A DNA stretch of 11,368 nucleotides from Candidatus Desantisiibacteriota bacterium (GCA_016208205.1 JACQYP010000168.1:1-11368), one strand, 5' to 3'; shown: positions 1 to 5,833, counted from the stretch's first letter. Notes: a model not told the origin generated them from the letters alone. Numbers and translations: made by a program.

Positions 1-269
1 CAAGAGGAAAGGAACAGCATTATGGCAAAGTCATTTACCGGAGAAGAAAGCGATAGCAGTTTTAGAGCACTTAGTAGAAGGATGTGGGATACGAAAAATC
101 AGTCGGCTTGTAAGAGTGAAAAAAGATACAGTAAGTAGATTATGTCGAAAATCTGGAGAGCACGCCAAGACATTACATGATTAATTGGTGGCATTTTCCC
201 CCTCAGACGAAAGAGGTACAATTTGACGAGAAGTGGTCATTTATAGGAAAGAAAGAAAAGCTGTGGTAA
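1..269 (+). pseudogene. IS1-family-like transposase remnant (broken, 5' end outside window)
   Basis: In the frame beginning at position 2 the translation contains LVEGCGIRKISRLVRVKK, followed by SGEHAKTLHD. This resembles the helix-turn-helix region of single-frame IS1-like transposases. That frame stops at TAA 182-184, where relatives would usually have Glu (recalled, not aligned here). Beyond the stop the frame reads LVAFSP, then has to shift by one base in the run of five C (198-202) to continue as QTKEVQFDEKWSFIGKKEK. The FDEKW part looks like the region around the first catalytic Asp of the DDE domain. The similarity ends near 260, just before the CRISPR-like repeat, so the rest of the catalytic domain is missing. 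With an in-frame stop, a frameshift and a 3' truncation this is a dead copy. The family call rests on motif recall and is moderately sure. Confidence 0.7.
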
Positions 270-272
270 TTT

Positions 273-301
273 GTGTTCCCCACAGGCGTGGGGATGAACC
301 G
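273..301 (+). CRISPR. Solitary type I-E-like CRISPR repeat (29 bp)
   Basis: The 29-bp unit begins GTGTTCCCC, has the inverted arms CCCCAC (278-283) and GTGGGG (288-293) around AGGC, and ends GATGAACCG. Length, hairpin and termini match the type I-E repeat class, whose E. coli member also starts with GTTCCCC and ends AAACCG. No second copy occurs 30-35 bp to either side, so no array remains in this window. By the usual orientation the leader side would be on the left, where the transposase remnant now lies. It is probably an orphan or terminal repeat of a lost array. No cas gene is visible. Confidence 0.6.
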
Positions 302-363
302 GAGGCAAAAAGACAGGAAGATAGTTAACTTATTGAAATAAATAAAGATGCTGATTTTTATAC

Positions 364-392
364 TTGCATTCTTTCTAAAAATATGCTATAAT
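364..392 (+). promoter_or_regulatory. sigma70-type promoter with extended -10, upstream of tyrS
   Basis: The -35 TTGCAT (364-369), a 17-bp spacer and a perfect -10 TATAAT (387-392) with an upstream TG (384-385) form a near-consensus promoter. Transcription should begin about 399, inside the left copy of the direct repeat flanking the inserted palindromic element. tyrS is the first gene downstream on this strand. Confidence 0.75.
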
Positions 393-397
393 ACTTT

Positions 398-596
398 TAT
401 GTTTTGATGTAACTGCTCAGCTTGCCTATGAAAGCCTGCCCATTTGGAGTGATGAGATTACTTGCTTTCGCTTTGTTTTTATGGTAGCTTATTTGCTACC
501 GTTTTCACGGTGCAGCAACTTGCAGAGCGAGAGCAAGTAAGCTCATCGCTCCAAACTTCGTGGTAAATTCCACTTGCTGAGTAGTTATGTTTTGAT
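398..596. repeat. 11-bp direct repeat flanking the palindromic element (possible target-site duplication)
   Basis: TATGTTTTGAT occurs at 398-408 and again at 586-596, exactly at the outer edges of the palindromic element. This is what a target duplication would look like. The length is uncertain by about one base because the last T of the right terminal repeat overlaps the right copy. Confidence 0.6.
409..585. mobile_element. MITE-like palindromic element A in the tyrS leader
   Basis: The ends are inverted copies: AACTGCTCAGC (411-421) against GCTGAGTAGTT (576-586), one mismatch. Inside are 33-bp arms at 443-475 and 523-555 that match at 29 positions, and a central hairpin with GGTAGC (483-488) pairing GCTACC (495-500). 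No reading frame of note lies within. Short size, terminal inverted repeats, an overall fold-back shape and flanking 11-bp direct repeats fit a non-autonomous miniature element. It lies downstream of the predicted promoter and upstream of the tyrS ribosome binding site, so it would be transcribed as a long structured 5' leader. A T-box leader was considered, but the conserved T-box anticodon-binding motif is absent. Confidence 0.65.
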
Positions 597-631
597 AATC
601 ATAGCATATGGAGAGGCAACGCCTAATTTAT

Positions 632-636
632 GGAGG
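632..636 (+). promoter_or_regulatory. Ribosome binding site deciding a TTG start for tyrS
   Basis: GGAGG at 632-636 lies 7 bases before TTG 644-646, an ideal spacing. The in-frame ATG at 608 has no comparable purine-rich site upstream. The site therefore favours the TTG start. Confidence 0.7.
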
Positions 637-643
637 TATACAA

Positions 644-1813
644 TTGGAACTAAATGAGCAACTAAGTATTATCAATCGTGGTACGGTTGAAATCATATCT
701 GAGGATGAGCTAAAAGCCGTGATAGGCAAAAAAACACGCTTAAGAATAAAGTTTGGGGCTGATCCAACGGCTCCGGATATTCATCTCGGACATACGGTGG
801 TATTTCGTAAGTTAAAACAATTTCAGGAGTTAGGGCATGAGGTAATCTTTATTATCGGTGATTTCACGGCTAAGATAGGTGATCCAAGCGGAAGGTTGCA
901 GACAAGGCCAAGGCTTTCAACAGAGGAGATTGTAAATAATGCTAACACCTATCAGGAGCAGGTGTTTAAGATATTAGACCGGGAAAAAACCACGGTTGTG
1001 TTTAACAGCAGGTGGCTTGAGGCTATGGGAATGTCTGAGATGATGGAGCTTTCATCCCGATATACGGTTGCCAGAATGCTGGAGAGGGATGATTTTACCA
1101 AGAGATACAAGGAGGGTAAAGAAATAACCATCCTCGAATTTCTCTATCCACTGCTGCAGGGATATGACTCTGTCTATCTTCAGGCAGATGTGGAGATTGG
1201 CGGAACAGACCAGAAGTTCAACCTTCTTGTTGGCCGCAATCTGCAACGAGATTATGGACAGGCTCCACAAATAGTTATTACCATGCCTCTGCTTGAGGGT
1301 ACGGATGGGGTCAGAAAGATGAGCAAGTCTTATTGGAATTATATCGGTGTCAAAGAGCAGGCTAATGATATGTTTGGCAAAATAATGTCTATCCCGGACG
1401 CAATTATGCAGAGATACTTTGAGCTGTTGACAGATATTGATATTAAAAGCATTTCTAATATGCACCCAAAAGAGGCAAAAAAGCTTCTGGCAAGGGAGAT
1501 TGTTACCTTCTATCATTCAAGGGATGAGGCAATAATGGCTGATGAGGGGTTTGAACGGGTATTCAGCCAAAAGGGGTTGCCGGATGAGATGCAGGAGATT
1601 TGTGTAACAGAGGCTGTTAAGCTTGTAGACTTGCTTGCTGAAAAAGGGCTTGTCTCATCAAAAAGCCATGTCCGCAGATTGATTACTCAAGGCGGAGTAC
1701 GGATTGATAATGAGCGGGTAAATGATGTGGAATTTGTTATTAATATGCAGAAGGAACGCATGGTTATTCAGTATGGCAAGCGGAATTTTGTGAGGCTGAA
1801 TAATAAAGGCTAA
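644..1813 (+). CDS. tyrS: Tyrosine--tRNA ligase (TyrRS), TyrZ-like
   Basis: This cytoplasmic class I aminoacyl-tRNA synthetase attaches tyrosine to tRNA-Tyr using ATP. Counting from the TTG start, the protein is 389 residues. The Rossmann-fold catalytic domain carries the ATP-binding HIGH-type motif HLGH at residues 47-50, preceded by [10 protein letters not shown]. The KMSKS loop is at 225-229. [18 protein letters not shown] at about 173-190 forms the tyrosine-site region. Residues from about 323 to the end form an S4-type RNA-binding domain ([18 protein letters not shown]). The [15 protein letters not shown] context and ~390-400 residue length suit the TyrZ-like bacterial branch. The TTG start at 644 is preferred because GGAGG lies 7 bases before it and the protein then begins [12 protein letters not shown], a usual N terminus. 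The ATG at 608 would add 12 residues. Expression should come from the promoter at 364-392, read through the inserted element. Function is very sure; the exact start is less so. Confidence 0.97.
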   Translation: MELNEQLSIINRGTVEIISEDELKAVIGKKTRLRIKFGADPTAPDIHLGHTVVFRKLKQFQELGHEVIFIIGDFTAKIGDPSGRLQTRPRLSTEEIVNNANTYQEQVFKILDREKTTVVFNSRWLEAMGMSEMMELSSRYTVARMLERDDFTKRYKEGKEITILEFLYPLLQGYDSVYLQADVEIGGTDQKFNLLVGRNLQRDYGQAPQIVITMPLLEGTDGVRKMSKSYWNYIGVKEQANDMFGKIMSIPDAIMQRYFELLTDIDIKSISNMHPKEAKKLLAREIVTFYHSRDEAIMADEGFERVFSQKGLPDEMQEICVTEAVKLVDLLAEKGLVSSKSHVRRLITQGGVRIDNERVNDVEFVINMQKERMVIQYGKRNFVRLNNKG

Positions 1814-1900
1814 AGGTGAATAGCCTGTAGACTGTTAGGAAGATACCGGCAAGAGGAATTCTCTAAGCCTATAGACTAACAGTCTACAGTCTATCAACCT
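1814..1900. repeat. Inverted repeat between convergent genes (possible bidirectional terminator or small palindromic repeat)
   Basis: Arms of 25 bp (1814-1838 and 1876-1900) match at 22 positions. They contain a perfect 14-bp core, CTGTAGACTGTTAG (1825-1838) against its complement (1876-1889), around a 37-bp loop. It begins directly after the tyrS stop and ends five bases before the stop of the opposing gene. There is no clear T-run after either arm, so a classic intrinsic terminator is not certain. A mobile or repetitive palindrome is equally possible. Confidence 0.6.
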
Positions 1901-1904
1901 ATTC

Positions 1905-2948
1905 TCATCCCTTATTTGCCGAATGTACAAAATCATCTACAAATCCAATTATTCTTGAAACAGCACTATTCATCCTTTCAATCGTCATATGTGTCTTGAC
2001 ATCATCCTTTTGGGCTATCTCTTGCAGATAATAGAGTCCAATGGTCAGCACCTGCAAGGGGTTTCTTATTTCATGGGCAACCTCTTTAGCAATTTGAACT
2101 ACAACAGCCAATTTTTCTGCCTCGATAAGTTTTTTCTCTTTTTCCTGAATGATTTCATGCAATGATTGCATATATTCCCATCCCAATTCCTTTAGAATAT
2201 CATATTGAGTAACAATACCTATGATGCAGCCATCATTATTCACAACAACTAATCTGCGAATCTTTTTTTGAGTCATTAAAAGGGTAGTCTCGTAAAGTGA
2301 TGTATTCTGTGGTATGGTTTGGACAGGCCGGCTCATCGCCTCTTCAATCTTCAAGGTTTTCATATCTTTGTTTTTATGGAACAGCCCGGTTATATCCCGC
2401 TCGGTTAATATCCCTACAGGAACATTATTATCCACTATCAAAACGCAGCTTATCAATGTCTTAGCCATGATATCTATGGCCTCTTGAACAGATTGTCCCT
2501 TCTTCAGGATGGCTACATTTCTTGTCATTACCTTGGAAAGGTCTTTGCATTTCAGAAAATATTCAACCTCAAGATTATTAATAATATCTGTCTGAGTCAC
2601 CACACCGGCAACCCTGCCATCAGGCTCAACAACAACCAGATGTCGCATACCATGTTTTTCAAGAAAATCGTGTGCCTGATAGATATTGGCGTTACTTTCT
2701 ATGGTTAAAACAGGCGTACTCATTAATTCTTCAATATTCCTATCTTCTATCGTCCCATCCCCTTGATGTAACAAGTAAACAAGGTTTCTTTCAGTAAATA
2801 TCCCCACAGGGGTTTTGTCATCCATTATCAAGACACAGCTTATTTTCTTCTTCCTCATGATAGAGATAACATCTCTGGCAGGTGTTGTAGGGGTGACAAA
2901 AACAACATCTTGTGTCAACATCTCGCCAATTGATTTTTTTGGTATCAT
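1905..2948 (-). CDS. Four-CBS-domain protein with C-terminal histidine-kinase DHp segment, no ATPase domain
   Basis: Numbered from the ATG at 2948, the 347-residue protein has four CBS domains at about 7-62, 76-130, 137-192 and 204-258. Repeated signatures are SCVLIMDDKTPVGIFTER in CBS1, SCVLIVDNNVPVGILTER in CBS3, and GVVTQTDII / GIVTQYDIL in CBS2 and CBS4. CBS pairs usually bind adenine nucleotides or other ligands and act as sensors. A short helical linker leads to a HisKA-like segment, about 276-347, whose H-box EVAHEIRNPLQVL has the predicted phosphoacceptor His292. The protein stops right after the dimerisation helices. No N, G1, F or G2 box is present, so it cannot phosphorylate itself alone. 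It may be phosphorylated by another kinase, act as a dimerisation scaffold, or be a truncated kinase. No transmembrane segment is seen, so it is probably cytosolic. GGAGG at 2955-2959 is 6 bases before this ATG, favouring it over an ATG 10 codons upstream (2978). Confidence 0.88.
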   Translation of the reverse strand: MIPKKSIGEMLTQDVVFVTPTTPARDVISIMRKKKISCVLIMDDKTPVGIFTERNLVYLLHQGDGTIEDRNIEELMSTPVLTIESNANIYQAHDFLEKHGMRHLVVVEPDGRVAGVVTQTDIINNLEVEYFLKCKDLSKVMTRNVAILKKGQSVQEAIDIMAKTLISCVLIVDNNVPVGILTERDITGLFHKNKDMKTLKIEEAMSRPVQTIPQNTSLYETTLLMTQKKIRRLVVVNNDGCIIGIVTQYDILKELGWEYMQSLHEIIQEKEKKLIEAEKLAVVVQIAKEVAHEIRNPLQVLTIGLYYLQEIAQKDDVKTHMTIERMNSAVSRIIGFVDDFVHSANKG

Positions 2949-2954
2949 TTTTTG

Positions 2955-2959
2955 CCTCC
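2955..2959 (-). promoter_or_regulatory. Ribosome binding site of the CBS/DHp gene
   Basis: CCTCC on the plus strand reads GGAGG on the minus strand, 6 bases before the ATG at 2948-2946. It sets the start at 2948 and not at the upstream in-frame ATG ending at 2978. Confidence 0.7.
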
Positions 2960-2988
2960 TATTGAACACGGAAATCACGAATAAACAA

Positions 2989-3017
2989 ATTATACGGAAC
3001 AGTTCACTTTAGCATAA
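2989..3017 (-). promoter_or_regulatory. Possible promoter of the CBS/DHp gene
   Basis: On the minus strand a perfect TATAAT -10 lies at 2994-2989. The hexamer 17 bp upstream, TTATGC (3017-3012), is a poor -35. The -10 sits about 40 bases ahead of the start codon, a sensible leader length. This would give the gene its own promoter separate from the TPR gene upstream. Confidence 0.4.
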
Positions 3018-3018
3018 C

Positions 3019-3085
3019 AGCTTGCGATTTGAAAGATATACTCATCAGTAGGATAACCACGAAAGGCACGAAAGAACACGAAAAG
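3019..3085. repeat. Remnant of intergenic repeat family with three CACGAAA units
   Basis: GCTTGCGATTTGAAA near 3020-3035 matches the outer arm of element C (GCTTGCGACTTGAAA near 5594-5608) with one change. TATACTCA at 3037-3044 matches the end of element B (5343-5350). ATAACCACGAAAGG at 3054-3067 resembles ATAACTACGAAAGG inside element B, near 5379-5392. CACGAAA occurs three times at about 9-10-bp steps between 3058 and 3084. It looks like a degraded mosaic of the same repeat families. No gene is seen in this gap. Confidence 0.45.
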
Positions 3086-3100
3086 TTCCGACCTGAGCAA

Positions 3101-5047
3101 TTATTTTGCCAATTTTTTCACCCTTGAATCTGCTTTTTTGGCATAAGAATCTTCTGAAAAATTCTTGAGGATTAGCTGATAAATCTCAATAGCCTTCTCA
3201 TTATTGTTTAGATTTTCTTCACACAATTGGCCGGCACGATAAAGTGTTTCCGGTACACAGGAATTTTTTGGATATTCCCGATAAAGCCTTTGATAAGTAG
3301 TTACAGCCTGTTCATAATCACTTATTTTTTCATAGCAATTCCCCATAGCAATAAGGGCTGATGGGGCATTGAGGCTTTGAGGATATTCCTTGACCATCTT
3401 GCCATATGTCTCAATTACCTGCTCATATCTTTTAAGCCCTTCAAATATCTTGCCTGATTCAAACAATGCCACAGGGGCTTGCTCGCTTTTAGGATACGCA
3501 GCAACTATTGACTCATAGGCTTTAATGGCTTTATTATCATCCTTTAATTTATCCGTGAAAATTCTGGCAATTTCCAATAGATATGCAGGGGAATTGCTGT
3601 CATTGGGAAATTTTGAAATACCCTCCTGATAAAAAGAAATTGCATTCTGATAATCCTTGACATTATCAAATATCTTCCCTGTCTCAAAATATATCTGGGC
3701 TATTTGAGGTTGATTTGGATACAACTGGATGGTTTTTACATAAGCAGCGATAGCCAGATACTCACTGTTTTTCATTCGGAGAAGATTTTGAACCTTTACT
3801 TGATACGCCTCAAAGACTATTGGATAACACCTTAAAAACTCATCCAATTCATGATCAAGATAGGGATAGAGCGATGCATCTACAATCATAGAAATCTGTT
3901 TGATATAATTAAACCATTTTTCTTCCTTTTTCCCACCCTCACATGAAAGGGAGAGCAGCTTTTGAGAAAATTCCTTATCAATCTTTCTCGCCTTTTCCAT
4001 ATCACGGATTTTGCCCTTTGCCTTAGAAACAAATGTTCCCTCAGTCCAGATACAGATTAGTTTGGCATATATTACTGCAGCCTCATTATATTTTTTTTCA
4101 TCTTCATATAACTGACCCACAATATATTGAATCTCATCACTTTTTTCTAACCCAAGATAACTTGCTATATATCTCTCCAATTCCATAATAGTATAAGCAT
4201 TTGTCTCTTTTAATTTCATGGAATAGAGCCTTTTTACATAATCTAATTGTTTTTGACCCTGCTCCTTTTTAATCTCTTCAGGCACAATACCCTTCATTAA
4301 CTGGTTTAACCTTTCAGTTAACTGATTATTCAAGGCAAGTGCTTCTTCCTTTTTTTTATGGGTTTCAATAGAAGATTGTTCCAGATCCTTCTTTTCTTTA
4401 TTTAAGGTTTCCTTTAAGGCAGCTGTTTGTGCCTCATCTGCCCTATATTTCTCAAGAGTCGCACTTGTTTCTTTAAGTTGGTTTTCGATTGTAGTCAGCT
4501 GTCCTTCGACTCTAACGATGGTATTCTCCTTTTCTTTTAGTGTTGCCTTCAGTCCATCTATCTCCTTTTGGAGATTTGCCTGCTGAGTTTGAAAATCCTT
4601 CTGCCATGTTGCAGATTGTGCCTTCTCGCTGCTAAGCCCCACACTAAGAGTGCCAATCTCCGCAGTCTTATCCTTTATCGTCTGTATCTTTTCCTTTAAC
4701 TGAGCCTGCATATTTGCAATTTCATCCTCTGCACTGTTAAGCTTTTTCTGGATTTCATCTGTTTTCTTATTTACATCTGCTTGAATTTGAGTCTTTTCAT
4801 CCTCTTTTTGGGCAATAGTTGCTGTTAATTGCTTGATCTTTTCAGCGTTCTTATCCCGTTCTTCTACGCAATCATTATATTTTTTTGTTAAAGTACTCTT
4901 CTGATCATTTGCAGTCTTTATTTTAACCTGTAATAAATTATTCTCTGCCTGCAACTCCTCAATGGTTTTTTCTTCCTCTGCCGCTACAAATGAAGACATT
5001 AATATACCCAAAAACACAACCGGTAACAATAACCTGAGCTTAACCAT
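3101..5047 (-). CDS. Secreted coiled-coil and TPR-repeat protein
   Basis: The product is 648 residues from the ATG at 5047; positions below use that count. Residues 1-23 form a signal peptide (VKLRLLLPVVFLGIL, then SSFVAA, with likely signal peptidase I cleavage before EEEK). No lipobox cysteine is seen. Residues 25 to about 258 are a long, highly charged region rich in Glu, Lys and Gln with heptad-like Leu/Ile, a predicted coiled coil. After a helical middle part come TPR-like repeats: one at about 305-335 and five at about 430-645, with motifs such as YFETGKIFDNVKDYQNAISFYQ and ALFESGKIFEGLKRYEQVIETY. The C-terminal repeats resemble the periplasmic YbgF/CpoB and BamD-type TPR proteins, which scaffold envelope complexes. 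The function here is unknown; an envelope scaffold is inferred. GGAGG at 5056-5060 is 8 bases before the ATG, so this start is chosen over GTG 5053. Confidence 0.9.
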   Translation of the reverse strand: MVKLRLLLPVVFLGILMSSFVAAEEEKTIEELQAENNLLQVKIKTANDQKSTLTKKYNDCVEERDKNAEKIKQLTATIAQKEDEKTQIQADVNKKTDEIQKKLNSAEDEIANMQAQLKEKIQTIKDKTAEIGTLSVGLSSEKAQSATWQKDFQTQQANLQKEIDGLKATLKEKENTIVRVEGQLTTIENQLKETSATLEKYRADEAQTAALKETLNKEKKDLEQSSIETHKKKEEALALNNQLTERLNQLMKGIVPEEIKKEQGQKQLDYVKRLYSMKLKETNAYTIMELERYIASYLGLEKSDEIQYIVGQLYEDEKKYNEAAVIYAKLICIWTEGTFVSKAKGKIRDMEKARKIDKEFSQKLLSLSCEGGKKEEKWFNYIKQISMIVDASLYPYLDHELDEFLRCYPIVFEAYQVKVQNLLRMKNSEYLAIAAYVKTIQLYPNQPQIAQIYFETGKIFDNVKDYQNAISFYQEGISKFPNDSNSPAYLLEIARIFTDKLKDDNKAIKAYESIVAAYPKSEQAPVALFESGKIFEGLKRYEQVIETYGKMVKEYPQSLNAPSALIAMGNCYEKISDYEQAVTTYQRLYREYPKNSCVPETLYRAGQLCEENLNNNEKAIEIYQLILKNFSEDSYAKKADSRVKKLAK

Positions 5048-5055
5048 AAACACTG

Positions 5056-5060
5056 CCTCC
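5056..5060 (-). promoter_or_regulatory. Ribosome binding site of the coiled-coil/TPR gene
   Basis: GGAGG on the minus strand at 5060-5056 lies 8 bases before ATG 5047-5045 but only 2 bases before the in-frame GTG at 5053. It therefore supports the ATG. Confidence 0.7.
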
Positions 5061-5092
5061 TGAAATATTGGATATTATTCTTATCAAAAATC

Positions 5093-5121
5093 ATCTTACC
5101 ATGAATTATAGAATTTGTCAA
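5093..5121 (-). promoter_or_regulatory. Promoter of the coiled-coil/TPR gene
   Basis: On the minus strand a perfect -35 TTGACA (5121-5116) is followed after 17 bp by TAAGAT (5098-5093), with a TG one base upstream of the -10. The -10 lies about 45 bases before the ATG at 5047. A second TATAAT lies too close to the -35 to be used with it. Confidence 0.65.
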
Positions 5122-5159
5122 GAAATTAGTTGTGTTCACCTGTCGAAATACAGAGAAGG

Positions 5160-5210
5160 GGAGAAAAGGGAGAGAGAAAATAGTACTATTTTTCTCTTCC
5201 CCATTTCTCC
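5160..5210. repeat. Strong hairpin upstream of the TPR-gene promoter
   Basis: The purine-rich arm 5160-5184 (GGAGAAAAGGG ... AATAGT) is complementary to 5185-5210 with only a few mismatches and a one-base bulge, meeting at the palindromic centre AGTACT. It lies about 40 bp beyond the -35 of the minus-strand gene. Close by, TTCAGAA (5235-5241) and TTCTGAA (5243-5249) form a second, 15-bp perfect palindrome of operator size. Whether these are terminators, operators or repeat debris cannot be told from the sequence. Confidence 0.5.
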
Positions 5211-5342
5211 ATCTAATTGCCTTTAGTTCAAAACTTCAGAAGTTCTGAAAATATCTCCAGTGCAGTAATATTCCCTAAAGTAAACAAGCCTTGCTGCCGA
5301 TAATAAAATCAAGCTATGCAAATAATACGAATTTGCAGAAAA

Positions 5343-5552
5343 TATACTCAACAAGGGTATAAACTGCGATTTTAAGACATAACTACGAAAGGTCGCGCAA
5401 AGTCTAATTGGTCAGCAAGCAATGAGAAAAATTACCAAGTGCGTCATTGCGAGGAGCTACTGCGACGAAGCAATCTCATCGCAGTAGCTCCTCGCAATGA
5501 CGCCTGAGTCGCTCTTTGCGTAAAATCGCTATTTGTGGCCTCGCTGAGTATA
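5343..5552. mobile_element. MITE-like palindromic element B
   Basis: The 32-bp ends 5343-5374 and 5521-5552 are inverted copies matching at 25 positions. They begin TATACTCA and finish in GCGATTTTA. A further inverted pair CGCAAAG (5396-5402) / CTTTGCG (5514-5520) continues the symmetry. The middle is asymmetric and contains a perfect hairpin (5442-5502), as if one repeat had been placed inside another. The end ACTCAGCGAGG resembles the end of element A (ACTCAGCAAG). No coding frame is evident. Confidence 0.55.
5442..5502. repeat. Perfect 24-bp-arm hairpin of the CGTCATTGCGAGG REP-like family
   Basis: Arms 5442-5465 and 5479-5502 are exact reverse complements over 24 bp around a 13-base loop (CGAAGCAATCTCA). 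The arm start CGTCATTGCGAGG and the loop GAAGCAATCTC are recalled as a repetitive intergenic motif seen in many unrelated bacteria. Perfect arms suggest recent arrival or strong structural constraint. Confidence 0.7.
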
Positions 5553-5560
5553 ACTGTAAT

Positions 5561-5741
5561 TATTCAGGTTCAAGGTTGGAGAGCAATAAAATCGCTTGCG
5601 ACTTGAAATATGGAGTGCGAAAGCTTACTTGCTTTCGCTTTTACTTTGCTTAGCTAAAGCGGCAGCAAGTAAGCTACCGCACTCGGAAATAAATTTCGTA
5701 GCCACAAGCGGTTATAAATCTATGAAGACAGGTGCTGAATA
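5561..5741. mobile_element. MITE-like palindromic element C
   Basis: Inner arms 5613-5641 and 5656-5684 (29 bp) match at 25 positions. Outer arms from about 5590-5611 and 5687-5713 share CGCTTG and GAAAT-type blocks. The weak ends TATTCAG (5561-5567) and CTGAATA (5735-5741) close the element. The stretch TTACTTGCTTTCGCTTT (5625-5641) is identical to 458-474 of element A, which places the two in one family. A short open frame across it (5596-5823) is only the repeat read through and has no ribosome binding site. Confidence 0.55.
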
Positions 5742-5833
5742 TTTTCAGCCATTAATATATATTACTTCGCAAAACCTGGGTGTTTGCGGTTATTATAAGA
5801 AGTGGAAAAAAGGGGAGTTATAGGGTAAAAACT
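5742..5833 (+). other. Leader region of the NHL/Ig gene
   Basis: No gene is seen. CGCAAAAC (5768-5775) and GTTTGCG (5782-5788) can form a small stem. No near-consensus promoter stands out; TATTAT/TATAAG-like hexamers near 5790 lack a good -35. Before the ATG at 5834, AGGG (5822-5825) is 8 bases away, and a stronger AGGGGAG (5811-5817) is 16 bases away, too far for usual use. Confidence 0.4.

Noticed and set aside
273..340. A CRISPR array extending right of the repeat
   Set aside because: No second repeat is found 30-35 bp after 301; the sequence there is plain AT-rich DNA leading to the promoter.
399..643. T-box riboswitch in the tyrS leader
   Set aside because: The conserved T-box AAGGGTGGNACCGCG-type bulge is absent and the structure is explained by an element with flanking direct repeats.
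1052..1516. Minus-strand open frame inside tyrS
   Set aside because: It lies wholly opposite a certain tyrS coding frame and its translation shows no recognisable domain.
1814..1900. Classic Rho-independent terminator
   Set aside because: The loop is 37 bases and neither side has a T-run, so only an inverted repeat is claimed.
2484..3012. Two short plus-strand open frames opposite the CBS gene
   Set aside because: They are antisense to clear CBS domain codons, without ribosome binding sites or family likeness.
5596..5823. A 75-codon plus-strand open frame before the NHL/Ig gene
   Set aside because: Most of it is palindromic element C read through; no ribosome binding site and no domain.
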